64,000 nt of DNA, from assembly GCA_003150485.1 (NCBI GenBank), contig QALX01000004.1, positions 117,997 to 181,996 of the forward strand, read 5' to 3'. Positions within the stretch are counted from its first letter, which is position 1, and each line of letters begins with the position of its first letter. A program made the translations under genes and the position numbers. Below, piece after piece: positions 38,147 to 47,248 of this stretch. Under the pieces are notes generated by a model. That model had not been told where the DNA came from. It did not search any database and was given only the letters and a program-made list of their open reading frames with translations. Source of the stretch: Clostridiales bacterium (GTDB lineage Bacteria > Bacillota > Clostridia > Oscillospirales > Oscillospiraceae).

Positions 38147-38173
38147 TTAGCACTCCACAAAAAAGAGTGCTAA
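38147..38173 (+). promoter_or_regulatory. CIRCE operator (HrcA binding site)
   Basis: A perfect CIRCE: TTAGCACTC at 38147-38155, a 9-bp spacer and GAGTGCTAA at 38165-38173. HrcA, the heat-shock repressor, binds this sequence. It stands about 108 bp before hsp20, so hsp20-clpB is an HrcA-controlled class I heat-shock unit. In the rest of 37948-38280 I see only an AT-rich promoter zone with TATACT at 38213-38218. Confidence 0.95.
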
Positions 38174-38280
38174 AAATTCACGTTTTATTCATGATTTATT
38201 CATAATTGTATTTTATACTGTGGGCAAATTAAAGGAGGACCTGAAACAAATTAAACAGGTCCGGAAAGGAAGCCTTGATT

Positions 38281-38712
38281 ATGATGTACAGCATGATGCC
38301 CTTTGGCCGCAACCGTGGCCTCGCCAATTTCTTTGATGATTTCGACCGTCACTTTTTCGGTGACCTGACCCGCTCCACCCCGTCCGCTTTCCGCACGGAT
38401 ATTCGAGACGACGGCGACCGCTTCGTGCTGGACGCCGATCTGCCGGGCTTTGACCGGGAGGACATCCACCTGGAGCTCCAGGGCGACGTTCTGACCATCA
38501 CCGCTCAGCACCAAGACAAGAAGGAGGAGAAGGACGAGAAAGGCAACTATATCTGCCGGGAACGCACCTCCAACTCCTACTCCAGAAGCTTCAACGTCTC
38601 CGGGATCCGAGGAGAGGACATCACCGCCGCCTATGAAAACGGCGTATTGCAGCTGACCCTGCCCAAGCAGGAAGCTCAAGTCCCCCAGACCCGCAGAATC
38701 GAAATCCAGTAA
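38281..38712 (+). CDS. Hsp20/alpha-crystallin small heat-shock protein
   Basis: An ATP-independent holdase of 143 residues. Residues 35 to about 135 are the alpha-crystallin domain (FRTDIRDDGDRFVLDADLPGFDREDI, LTITAQHQ, RSFNVSGI, YENGVLQLTLPK), and RRIEIQ is the C-terminal I-x-I-type tail. Start at ATG 38281 with GGAAAGGA 11 bases upstream; a second ATG follows directly. The CIRCE operator upstream shows heat-shock control. clpB follows after 118 bp that hold a hairpin, so some transcripts may end between them. Confidence 0.93.
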   Translation: MMYSMMPFGRNRGLANFFDDFDRHFFGDLTRSTPSAFRTDIRDDGDRFVLDADLPGFDREDIHLELQGDVLTITAQHQDKKEEKDEKGNYICRERTSNSYSRSFNVSGIRGEDITAAYENGVLQLTLPKQEAQVPQTRRIEIQ

Positions 38713-38718
38713 CCTGAC

Positions 38719-38746
38719 GGGGACGGCGCGGCTGCCGTCCCCTTTT
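38719..38746 (+). terminator. Hairpin between hsp20 and clpB
   Basis: A 9-bp GC-rich stem (38719-38727 with 38734-38742) followed by TTTT. It is either a terminator or a partial terminator lowering clpB expression relative to hsp20. Confidence 0.7.
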
Positions 38747-38830
38747 CCCCAACCCTAACACACAGCCATAAAATTTTGTTTTAACCTTCCCTTTCAACCG
38801 TAATTCAATCCTCATTTTGGAGGTATCACT

Positions 38831-41425
38831 ATGAACCAGAAGAATTTTACCCAGAAATCTCAGGAAGCCCTTCAGTCCGCCCAGACCCTGTCCCTGGAAT
38901 ACGGCAATCCGCAGATTGAGCAGGCACACCTCTTATATACATTGCTGGATCAGGAAAACGGCCTGATCCCCCAGCTGGTCACCAGCATCGGTCCAGACCC
39001 GGAGAGCCTGAAGGCCGCCGTCAAGGCGGAGATCCAGCGGATGCCCAAGGTCAGCGGCTCCGGTCGGGAACCGGGAAAGATCTACGTCTCCCGGGACGTG
39101 GACCGGACCCTGACCCAGGCGGATCAGGTAGCGGGCCAGATGAAGGACGAATTTATCTCAGTGGAGCATCTGTTCCTGGCTTTGCTGGACACAGCGGACG
39201 CCACCCTGAACAAGCTGTTCCAGACCTATCACATCACCAGAGAAGCCGCCCTGAACTCCTTGTCCCAGGTCCGGGGCAGCCAGCGCGTCACCTCCGACAA
39301 CCCGGAGGAGACCTATGACGCCCTGAAAAAGTACGGCTTCGATCTTGTGGAACGGGCCAAAGCCCACAAGCTGGACCCGGTCATCGGCCGGGACGATGAA
39401 ATTCGAAATGTCATTCGGATTCTGTCCCGAAAGACCAAAAACAACCCCGTCCTCATCGGCGAGCCCGGCGTGGGTAAGACCGCCGTGGTAGAGGGCCTGG
39501 CCCAGCGGATTGTCCGGGGCGACGTGCCCAAGAGCCTCCAGGACAAGACCATCTTCTCCCTGGACATGGGCGCCCTGGTGGCAGGCGCTAAGTACCGGGG
39601 TGAGTTTGAGGAGCGGCTGAAGGCCGTCCTCAACGAGGTGCGCAAGAGCGAGGGAAAAATCCTCCTCTTCATCGACGAGCTCCACACCATCGTGGGCGCA
39701 GGCAAAACCGAGGGGTCCATGGACGCCGGCAACCTGCTGAAACCCATGCTGGCCCGGGGGGAGCTCCACTGCATCGGCGCCACCACCCTGAACGAATACC
39801 GCCAGTATATTGAAAAGGACGCAGCGCTGGAGCGCCGGTTCCAGCCGGTCATGGTGGCGGAACCCTCGGTGGAGGACACCATCGCCATTCTCCGCGGCCT
39901 GAAGGAGCGTTATGAGGTGTTCCACGGCGTGAAAATCCATGACAGCGCCATCATCGCCGCCGCCACCCTCTCCAACCGCTATATCTCGGACCGGTTCCTG
40001 CCGGACAAGGCCATCGACCTGGTGGACGAGGCCTGCGCCATGATCCGCACCGAGATGGACTCCATGCCCACCGAGCTGGATGTGATCTCCCGAAAGATCA
40101 TCCAGCACGAGATTGAGGAGGCTGCCCTGCAAAAAGAAGAGGATCAGCTGAGCCGGGAACGGCTGGCCGAGATCCAGCAGGAATTGTCCGACATGCGGGA
40201 GGAATTCAACGCTAAGAAAGCCCAGTGGGAGAATGAAAAGAACGCCATCGGCAAAGTCCAGAAGCTCCGTGAGGACATCGAAGCGGCCAACGCGGAGATG
40301 GAACAGGCGGAACGGGAATACAATCTGGAAAGGGCCGCCGAGCTGAAATACGGCAAGCTGCCCGAGCTGAAGAAAGCCCTGGAGGCCGAGGAAAATATCG
40401 CCAATGAGAGCAAAAAGCGCAGCCTGCTCCGGGATAAGGTCACCGACGCGGAGATCGCCCGGATTATCGAACGCTGGACCGGCATCCCCGTCTCCAAGCT
40501 CATGGAGGGCGAGCGGGAAAAGCTGCTCCACCTGGACGACCTGCTCCACAAGCGGGTCATCGGCCAGGATGAGGCGGTCAGCCGGGTCTCCGAGGCCATC
40601 CTGCGCAGCCGCGCCGGTATCCAGGACCCCAACCGACCCATCGGCTCCTTCCTGTTCCTGGGCCCCACCGGTGTGGGCAAAACGGAGCTGGCCAAGACCT
40701 TGGCCGACGCCCTGTTTGACAGCGAAAAGAACATGGTCCGTATCGACATGAGCGAGTATATGGAAAAGTACTCCGTCTCCCGGCTCATCGGGGCGCCTCC
40801 CGGCTACGTGGGCTACGAGGAGGGCGGTCAGCTCACCGAAGCCGTCCGCCGGAGACCCTACTCTGTGGTGCTCTTTGACGAGGTGGAAAAGGCCCATCCC
40901 GACGTGTTCAACGTGCTGCTCCAGGTGCTGGACGATGGCCGGATCACCGACAGCCAGGGCCGCACCGTGGACTTTAAAAACACCATCATCATCCTCACCT
41001 CCAATCTGGGCAGCCAGTACCTTCTGGACGGCATCGACGCCAGCGGCGAGATCAGCCCCCAGGCCCGTCAGCAGGTGGAGGAGCTGCTGAAGCGCTCCTT
41101 CCGCCCGGAGTTCCTCAACCGGCTGGACGAGATCGTGTTCTACAAGCCCCTGACCCGTGAAAACATCCACGGCATCATCAACCTGCTGCTGGAGGGCCTA
41201 AATAAACGCTTGGCCGACAAACAGCTCAGTGTCACCGTCACCGAGGCGGCCAAGGACTTTATCGTAGCTGAAAGCTACGATCCCGCCTTCGGCGCCCGTC
41301 CCCTCCGCCGCTATATCCAGCACACCATTGAGACCCTCATCGGCCGCAAGATCATTGCGGAAGATCTGGCTCCCGGTACCGTGCTGACGGTGGATCTGGA
41401 TGGCAATACCCTCTTTATCCGATAA
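38831..41425 (+). CDS. clpB: Disaggregase ClpB (Hsp104/Hsp100)
   Basis: Hexameric AAA+ disaggregase that works with DnaK; 864 residues. Clp N-domain (1 to about 145), first AAA module with GEPGVGKTAVVEGLA near 210, a long coiled-coil M-domain (about 410-525, ALQKEEDQLSRERLAEIQQEL), and second AAA module with GPTGVGKTELAKTLA near 610. The M-domain and the absence of a ClpP-binding loop distinguish it from ClpC. It follows hsp20 behind CIRCE and is probably HrcA-controlled. The ribosome site is GGAGG. Confidence 0.96.
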   Translation: MNQKNFTQKSQEALQSAQTLSLEYGNPQIEQAHLLYTLLDQENGLIPQLVTSIGPDPESLKAAVKAEIQRMPKVSGSGREPGKIYVSRDVDRTLTQADQVAGQMKDEFISVEHLFLALLDTADATLNKLFQTYHITREAALNSLSQVRGSQRVTSDNPEETYDALKKYGFDLVERAKAHKLDPVIGRDDEIRNVIRILSRKTKNNPVLIGEPGVGKTAVVEGLAQRIVRGDVPKSLQDKTIFSLDMGALVAGAKYRGEFEERLKAVLNEVRKSEGKILLFIDELHTIVGAGKTEGSMDAGNLLKPMLARGELHCIGATTLNEYRQYIEKDAALERRFQPVMVAEPSVEDTIAILRGLKERYEVFHGVKIHDSAIIAAATLSNRYISDRFLPDKAIDLVDEACAMIRTEMDSMPTELDVISRKIIQHEIEEAALQKEEDQLSRERLAEIQQELSDMREEFNAKKAQWENEKNAIGKVQKLREDIEAANAEMEQAEREYNLERAAELKYGKLPELKKALEAEENIANESKKRSLLRDKVTDAEIARIIERWTGIPVSKLMEGEREKLLHLDDLLHKRVIGQDEAVSRVSEAILRSRAGIQDPNRPIGSFLFLGPTGVGKTELAKTLADALFDSEKNMVRIDMSEYMEKYSVSRLIGAPPGYVGYEEGGQLTEAVRRRPYSVVLFDEVEKAHPDVFNVLLQVLDDGRITDSQGRTVDFKNTIIILTSNLGSQYLLDGIDASGEISPQARQQVEELLKRSFRPEFLNRLDEIVFYKPLTRENIHGIINLLLEGLNKRLADKQLSVTVTEAAKDFIVAESYDPAFGARPLRRYIQHTIETLIGRKIIAEDLAPGTVLTVDLDGNTLFIR

Positions 41426-41463
41426 ACGGGTTCAAACCGCTCGTTTATACGAACCTCCTACCG

Positions 41464-41497
41464 GACAGGCAGCGATAACAACCGCTGCCTGTCTTTT
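41464..41497 (+). terminator. Terminator after clpB
   Basis: An 11-bp perfect stem (41464-41474 with 41483-41493) followed by TTTT. Confidence 0.88.
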
Positions 41498-41580
41498 GCC
41501 GCCTTGAAATGAGCTCCCCCGCTGTGCTACAATGATCTTATTCTGATTTGAGCACTTTTGCTCCCCTTTGAGGTGTTTTG

Positions 41581-42864
41581 ATGTTGTTTTCCACCCAGTT
41601 TGCCCAGATGCGGCGGTGGTGCCGGCGGGATCTGGTGACATTTTTCAAATGGATTTTGCTCTCCCTGCTGGTGGGAACCATCGCGGGGGCAGTTGGCGCG
41701 GCCTTCGCCCACTGTCTGACCTGGGCCACGGCGTTTCGCGAGGCCCACTTTGAGATCATCTTTTTGCTGCCCCTAGCGGGGCTGGCCATCGTAGGCATAT
41801 ACCACCTGATGGACATGGACAACGACGGCGGCACCGAGTTCATTCTGGCCTCCATCCGGGACACCCGTCACCTCCATTTCCGGATGCTGCCTCTGATCTT
41901 CCTGTCCACCGTCCTCACCCACCTCACCGGTGGCAGCGCCGGGCGGGAGGGGGCCGCCCTCCAGATCGGCGGCAGTATCGGCCACAAGCTGGGCTGTCTG
42001 CTGAAGCTGGATGACCGGGACCTCCACATTATCACCGCAGCCGGGATGGCCGCCGGGTTCTCCGCCCTTTTCGGCACCCCTATCGGGGCGGCGGTATTCG
42101 CCATGGAGGTGGTCAGCGTGGGGGTGATGTACTACTCCGCCATCATTCCCTGCTTCCTCTCCGCTTTTCTGGCTAAGCTGGTGGCAGGTTTCTTCGGCAT
42201 CTCCTCCCCCGCCCTGGCGGTCCAGGGCGTACCGGAGCTCACCTTCCTCTCCCTGCTCTCCCTGCTGGCCCTGGGGGGGCTGTGCGCCCTGGTGGCAATT
42301 CTGTTCTGCGGCGCCATGCAGCTGGGGGGACTGTGTTACTCCAAGCTGACCTCCCGGCGGTGGGTGCGGGCAGCGCTGGGGGGACTGGTGGTGGTACTGC
42401 TCACCCTGCTGTCAGGGACCACAGACTACAACGGCGCAGGTATGGACGTCATTCTCCGGGCGGTGGCGGGAACCGCGGTCCCCTGGGCGTTCCTGCTGAA
42501 AATTCTCTTTACCGTCCTCACCCTCCGGGCTGGATACAAGGGCGGTGAGATCGTCCCCGCCTTCTTTATCGGAGCCACCTTCGGCTGCGTTGCGGGGCCG
42601 CTGCTGGGGCTGTCCGCCTCCTTCGGCGCCGCCGCCGGAATGATCGCCGTGTTCTGCGGCGTCACCAACTGCCCTCTCACCTCCATCCTGCTGGCCTACG
42701 AGCTGTTCGCCGGGGTAGGCATGGCGCCCATGACCCTGACCATCGCCGCCGCCTACATGCTCTCCGGCTACTGCGGACTGTACCATGAACAGCTCATTAT
42801 GTACTCCAAGACCAAATCCCGTTTTATCCGGCAGAACGCTGGGGAATCGTACCAAGAGGAATAA
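41581..42864 (+). CDS. ClC-family chloride channel or antiporter
   Basis: A 427-residue polytopic membrane protein with about ten helices. The selectivity and gating motif is GGSAGREGAALQIGGSIG (GREGP in E. coli ClC, here with A after G), keeping the gating glutamate. The later GFSALFGTPIGAAVFAMEV and GCVAGPLLGL are typical. The length and lack of a CBS pair match short bacterial ClC proteins. It could move Cl- or, less likely, fluoride. Start at ATG 41581 behind GAGGTG. It is followed by copy 2 of the hairpin element, not by a simple terminator. Confidence 0.87.
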   Translation: MLFSTQFAQMRRWCRRDLVTFFKWILLSLLVGTIAGAVGAAFAHCLTWATAFREAHFEIIFLLPLAGLAIVGIYHLMDMDNDGGTEFILASIRDTRHLHFRMLPLIFLSTVLTHLTGGSAGREGAALQIGGSIGHKLGCLLKLDDRDLHIITAAGMAAGFSALFGTPIGAAVFAMEVVSVGVMYYSAIIPCFLSAFLAKLVAGFFGISSPALAVQGVPELTFLSLLSLLALGGLCALVAILFCGAMQLGGLCYSKLTSRRWVRAALGGLVVVLLTLLSGTTDYNGAGMDVILRAVAGTAVPWAFLLKILFTVLTLRAGYKGGEIVPAFFIGATFGCVAGPLLGLSASFGAAAGMIAVFCGVTNCPLTSILLAYELFAGVGMAPMTLTIAAAYMLSGYCGLYHEQLIMYSKTKSRFIRQNAGESYQEE

Positions 42865-42878
42865 CCCTGTCACCCCTG

Positions 42879-43147
42879 AAAACGGCGGAGCAAATTGCGT
42901 TCCGCCGTTTCCGGCATGGCGACCAAATCGCCATGCCTCGAAAAAATGCAAACATTTTTTCGAATATTGCAGCCCGGCTACACGATGCCGGGCTGAGTGG
43001 TGTTTTTTCCGACGTACACGCCGCCGGAAGAAACAGATAGAACTCTTTTCCGCCACCTAAAGCTGGCGGAACTCTGCGAGGCCCTATCTCTGTATCAAGC
43101 TGTTCAACTGCTGGAAAACGGCGGAGCAAATGACGCTCCGCCGTTTT
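42879..43147 (+). repeat. Seven-hairpin intergenic element, copy 2
   Basis: A 269-bp non-coding element between the ClC gene and clpC. Hairpins: H1 42880-42910; H2 42913-42937 (10-bp stem, CCAAA loop); H3 42938-42963 (11-bp stem on an A/T run); H4 42970-42995 (9-bp stem); H5 43001-43035 (11-bp stem, loop ACGTACACGCCGC identical to copy 1); H6 43049-43070; H7 43115-43147 (13 bp). The first 29 bases of H5 are identical to copy 1, and H6 is followed by a shared GGAAYTCTGYGARRCCCT stretch. H1 and H7 share a near-identical GC-rich arm that differs from the arm used in copy 1. It fills most of the 359 bp between the genes; nothing else is seen in that gap. Confidence 0.8.
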
Positions 43148-43223
43148 CTGTTTGCTATGTTTGAATCTTCCAGAATCTGCATAGAATAGCAGCAACCGCT
43201 TTGTACGAGAAAGGATGGGATGT

Positions 43224-45680
43224 ATGACAGGCTGTGATCTGACCCGCCGGGCGCAAACCGCCCTGCGATTGGCCCGAGAGAGTTCCGCCCAGCTGGGGCA
43301 CGGATACGTGGGCAGCGAACATCTGCTGCTGGGCCTTCTGGAAGAGCGCCGGGGCGCTGCCGCCCGGGCCCTTCAGGCCGCCGGTATTCAGGAAAGCGCC
43401 GTCCGGGAGGCCATCGCCGGACTGGTAGGCGTGGGTGCCCGGGGCTGCGGCCCCAGTCAGGGGCTGACGCCCCGCTGCCGCCGGATCGTGGAGCTGGCCG
43501 CCCTGGAGAGCAACCGGCTGGGCAGCCGGTTTGTGGACACCGAGCACCTCTTGATCGGCATTCTGCGGGACGGGGACGGCTCCGCCGCCCGCATTCTGGG
43601 GGGTATCGGCGCCGATCTGCGCAAGCTGTACCGGGGACTTTACGCCTCTCTGGGGGACCACAGCGGCTCCGCCCCCTACCGAAGCCGTGCCAAGGACTAT
43701 GACCCGCCCCGAGAGTCCCGGCTGCTGGAGCAGTTTACCCGGGATCTGACCCGGATGGCTGCCGCCGGGGAGCTGGACCCAGTGTCCGGCCGGGACGAGG
43801 AGCTGGAACGGGTGATTCAAATCCTCTGCCGGCGCAGCAAAAATAACCCCGTGCTGCTGGGGGAGCCCGGCGTGGGAAAGACCGCCGTAGCTGAGGCTCT
43901 GGCCCAGAAAATCGCCAGCCACCAGGCTCCGCAGCCCCTGGAAAACTGCCGCCTCCTCTCCCTGGACCTGCCCGCCGCCGTGGCCGGCACCAAATACCGT
44001 GGGGAGTTTGAGGAGCGGGTGAAGCGCATCCTCAAGGAGGTCCAGCGGCTGGGCAACATCATCCTGTTCCTGGACGAACTGCACACCATCATCGGCGCCG
44101 GCAGCGCTGAGGGCTCCATCGACGCCGCCAACATCTTCAAGCCCGCCCTGAGCCGGGGGGAGATTCAGATTCTGGGGGCCACCACCCAGGAGGAATACCG
44201 GAAGTTTATCCGCAAGGACGCCGCCCTGGAGCGCCGCTTCCAGCCGGTCCACCTGGACCCGCCCACGCCGGAGGTGGCCTTGCAGATCCTCGCCACCCTG
44301 CGCCCCCGCTATGAGTCCTATCACGGCCTGGCCATCACCGACGAGGCCCTCTCCGCCGCCGTTCACCTGTCCCACCGTTACCTCCCCGACCGGAACCTGC
44401 CCGACAAGGCCATCGACCTGATGGACGAGGCCGCCGCCTGCGTCAAAATCCAGGGAGCCGCCCTGCCCGAGTGCTACAGCGAGCTGGAAACCCGCCGCAG
44501 GGAGACCGTCACCGCCCTAGAGGCGGCCATCCGGGCCCAGGATTTTGAGCGGGCCGCCCTGCTCCGAGACGCAGAGGTCAGCTTCCGCCGCCAGCTGGAG
44601 GAGGCCCATCAGGACTGGCGGGACAACCGGGAAGCGGCAGCCCTGTCCGTGGACCCGGAGGCCATCGCCCAGGTCCTCTCCCGCTGGACCGGAATCCCGG
44701 TCACCGCCCTGACCGAGGACGAGGCCAGCCGCCTGCTCCGGCTGGAGGAGACCCTCCACCGCCGGGTGATCGGCCAGGAGGGTGCCGTGCGCAGCGTAGC
44801 CGCCGCCATCCGCCGCAGCCGGACCGGACTCCAGGAGGAAAACCGGCCGGTGGGCTCCTTCCTCTTTGCCGGACCCTCCGGCGTGGGGAAAACCGAGCTG
44901 TGCCGCAGCCTGGCGGAGGCCCTGTTCGGCAGTGAAAATGCCCTGCTCCGGCTGGACATGTCCGAGTATATGGAGGCCCAGAGCGTCTCCCGGCTCATCG
45001 GCTCGCCTCCCGGCTACGTGGGCTACGAGGAGGGTGGCCGCCTCACCGAGGAGATCCGCAAGCGCCCCTACCGAGTGGTTCTCTTCGATGAGCTGGAAAA
45101 GGCCCATCAGGACGTCTGGAACCTGCTGCTCCAGATCCTGGAGGACGGCACCCTCACCGACTCCCACGGGCACAAGGCAGACTTCCGCAACGCCGTCCTG
45201 ATTATGACCACCAACGCCGGGGCCCAGGCCCTGGCCTCCGCCGGGCGGCCCCTGGGCTTCCTTCCCGCCGGGCAGCAGAACACAGACCGTGCCCTGCATC
45301 AGGCCCTGCGCCAGGTATTCCGGCCGGAATTTCTCAACCGGGTGGATGAGATCATCTGTTTTCAGCCTCTGACCGACACGGAGATCCTTCGCATCGCCCA
45401 ACTGATGCTGAACCGCTCCCTCCAGCGGCTCCGGGACCAGGCCATCTCGGTCCAGTACACCACGGCCGCCCTGGAAGCGGTGGCTCAATTCGGCCACGAT
45501 CCCGCCTACGGCGTGCGGCCCATGCGGCGCTACCTGCGCCGGGAGCTGGAAAACCCAGCGGCGGAGCTGCTGCTCCAGGGTACCCTGTGCCAGGGAAGCA
45601 CCCTTTCTGTGGATGCGGCTGGAGAACACCTGTCCCTGCTGCCCACCGCCCCCCTTCCTGTCCTGCTGGAAGCAGAGTAA
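43224..45680 (+). CDS. clpC: ClpC-type AAA+ unfoldase (ClpP partner)
   Basis: An 818-residue Hsp100 protein. Two Clp N-repeats (1 to about 145), AAA module 1 with GEPGVGKTAVAEALAQ near 212, a UVR-like segment (about 422-460, ETVTALEAAIRAQDFERAALLRDAE in two short stretches) and AAA module 2 with GPSGVGKTELCRSLAEAL near 549. PLGF near residue 677 is in the position of the ClpP-docking loop, so a protease partner is expected. ATG 43224 is used (GAAAGG eight bases upstream) rather than the ATG at 43215. CtsR, McsA and McsB, the usual clpC companions, are not adjacent. Ends before a strong terminator. Confidence 0.92.
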   Translation: MTGCDLTRRAQTALRLARESSAQLGHGYVGSEHLLLGLLEERRGAAARALQAAGIQESAVREAIAGLVGVGARGCGPSQGLTPRCRRIVELAALESNRLGSRFVDTEHLLIGILRDGDGSAARILGGIGADLRKLYRGLYASLGDHSGSAPYRSRAKDYDPPRESRLLEQFTRDLTRMAAAGELDPVSGRDEELERVIQILCRRSKNNPVLLGEPGVGKTAVAEALAQKIASHQAPQPLENCRLLSLDLPAAVAGTKYRGEFEERVKRILKEVQRLGNIILFLDELHTIIGAGSAEGSIDAANIFKPALSRGEIQILGATTQEEYRKFIRKDAALERRFQPVHLDPPTPEVALQILATLRPRYESYHGLAITDEALSAAVHLSHRYLPDRNLPDKAIDLMDEAAACVKIQGAALPECYSELETRRRETVTALEAAIRAQDFERAALLRDAEVSFRRQLEEAHQDWRDNREAAALSVDPEAIAQVLSRWTGIPVTALTEDEASRLLRLEETLHRRVIGQEGAVRSVAAAIRRSRTGLQEENRPVGSFLFAGPSGVGKTELCRSLAEALFGSENALLRLDMSEYMEAQSVSRLIGSPPGYVGYEEGGRLTEEIRKRPYRVVLFDELEKAHQDVWNLLLQILEDGTLTDSHGHKADFRNAVLIMTTNAGAQALASAGRPLGFLPAGQQNTDRALHQALRQVFRPEFLNRVDEIICFQPLTDTEILRIAQLMLNRSLQRLRDQAISVQYTTAALEAVAQFGHDPAYGVRPMRRYLRRELENPAAELLLQGTLCQGSTLSVDAAGEHLSLLPTAPLPVLLEAE

Positions 45681-45698
45681 TCCACGCAGCGGTACCAA

Positions 45699-45736
45699 AA
45701 AGGGTCCCCGAAAGAAGATTCTTTCGGGGACCCTTT
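45699..45736. terminator. Bidirectional terminator between clpC and murE
   Basis: A perfect 16-bp stem (45699-45714 with 45721-45736) with A-rich left and T-rich right flanks, between convergent stops. Confidence 0.9.
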
Positions 45737-45747
45737 GCGTCCGTTTC

Positions 45748-47205
45748 TTATTTTCCCGCGATGATTTCTTCAATGAGATCCCGTTCGTCCATGTGGTGCT
45801 TGACGCCCTTGATCTCCTGATAGTCTTCGTGCCCCTTGCCCGCCAGCAGGATAATATCGCCCTTCTGGCCGATGGACATACAGTAGGCGATGGCCTCTTT
45901 CCGGTCCGGGATGGTGACATACTTCCCATCCGCCTTGGCCACCCCCACCAGGATGTCGTTGATGATGTCCATGGGCTCCTCATTTCTGGGGTTGTCGCTG
46001 GTGACCACCGTCAGGTCCGCCAGACGGCTGGACACCTCGCCCATCTCGTACCGGCGGGACTTGGCCCGGTTGCCGCCGCAGCCGAACATACAGATGATCC
46101 GCTCTGGACCGTAGGCCCGGATGTTGGTCAGCAGGGCATCCAGCGCCATGGCATTGTGGGCGTAGTCGATCATGAGGGTGTACTCGCCGGGGGTGGGATA
46201 GATCTCCAGACGGCCCTTGACCTGAATGGTGTTCAGGGCATCCAGCACCGCCTCCCGGTCAATATTCAGGTGGCGGCACAGGGCGATGGCCGCCAGGGAG
46301 TTATACACGGTGAAGTCGCCGGGAATGTCCACGTGGACACTGTAGTTTTCCAGGCCGGTCAGGTCGTACTGAACCCCCAGGTAGCCGGGCTTGTGGATGC
46401 GCCGGATGTTCACCGCCCGCAGATCGGCGCCCTCGCCCAGGCCGAAGGTCTCCAGCTGGCAGGTGTGCTCCGCCATAACCTCCTCCAGGTAGTCGGCATC
46501 GGCGTTGGCGATGCCCACCTTGCAGCAGTGGAACAGCCGCCCCTTGCAGGCAATGTATTCCTCCAGGCTCTCGTGTTCACCAGGGCCGATGTGATCGGGC
46601 TCCAGGTTGGTGAAGATAGCGTAGTCATAGGTAAATCCAGCCACCCGGTCCAGCTTCATGGCCTGGCTGGACACCTCCATCACCACGTACTGGATGCCGG
46701 CCTCTACCATCTCCGCAAAGTACTTCTGCACCAGGAAGGACTCCGGGGTGGTGTTGACGGCAGGGATGTGCCTGTCGCCGATGATGGCCTCGATGGTGCC
46801 GATAAGGCCGGTGGGTTTCCCCGCCTTCTCCAGGATGCCCCGGATCATGTAGGTGGTGGTGGTCTTGCCCTTGGTACCGGTAACGCCGATGGTGGTCAGT
46901 TTTTCCGCCGGGTGGCCATACCAGGCTGCTGCCAGCTCCGCCAGGGCCAGACGGGCGTTCTCCACCCGGAGGACCGTCACATCCTTGGGGACAGCTACCT
47001 CCCGTTCCACTACCAGGGCCGCCGCGCCCTTTTCCAGGACCTCCGGGATATAGTCGTGTCCGTCTGTGACTGCGCCGGGCATACAGAGGAAGATGCAGCC
47101 GGGAACCGCTTTCCGGGAGTCGTAAATCACTTCGCTGATCTCCTGCTCCAGGCTCCCCTGCACCAGGGTATAGTTCATGCGAAAAACAAGGTCGATAAGT
47201 TTCAT
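45748..47205 (-). CDS. murE: UDP-N-acetylmuramyl-tripeptide synthetase MurE (meso-diaminopimelate adding)
   Basis: Cytoplasmic Mur ligase adding the third residue to UDP-MurNAc-L-Ala-D-Glu; 485 residues. The ATP site is GVTGTKGKTTTTYMI (residues 107-121), and the substrate motif DNPRNEEP near residue 400 is the form associated with meso-diaminopimelate rather than lysine (DDPRxE-type). The carbamylated lysine region (ACKGRLFHCC) is present. It is preceded on the same strand by dapF, which makes meso-DAP, so supply and use are paired. No other dcw genes are nearby. Confidence 0.95.
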   Translation of the reverse strand: MKLIDLVFRMNYTLVQGSLEQEISEVIYDSRKAVPGCIFLCMPGAVTDGHDYIPEVLEKGAAALVVEREVAVPKDVTVLRVENARLALAELAAAWYGHPAEKLTTIGVTGTKGKTTTTYMIRGILEKAGKPTGLIGTIEAIIGDRHIPAVNTTPESFLVQKYFAEMVEAGIQYVVMEVSSQAMKLDRVAGFTYDYAIFTNLEPDHIGPGEHESLEEYIACKGRLFHCCKVGIANADADYLEEVMAEHTCQLETFGLGEGADLRAVNIRRIHKPGYLGVQYDLTGLENYSVHVDIPGDFTVYNSLAAIALCRHLNIDREAVLDALNTIQVKGRLEIYPTPGEYTLMIDYAHNAMALDALLTNIRAYGPERIICMFGCGGNRAKSRRYEMGEVSSRLADLTVVTSDNPRNEEPMDIINDILVGVAKADGKYVTIPDRKEAIAYCMSIGQKGDIILLAGKGHEDYQEIKGVKHHMDERDLIEEIIAGK

Positions 47206-47248
47206 AGCACAATTCCTTCCTTATATCGTAAACAGCTGCACGTCGGGG

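Noticed and set aside
39158..41170. A 670-codon frame antisense to clpB
   Set aside because: Shadow of clpB; no ribosome site and no domain.
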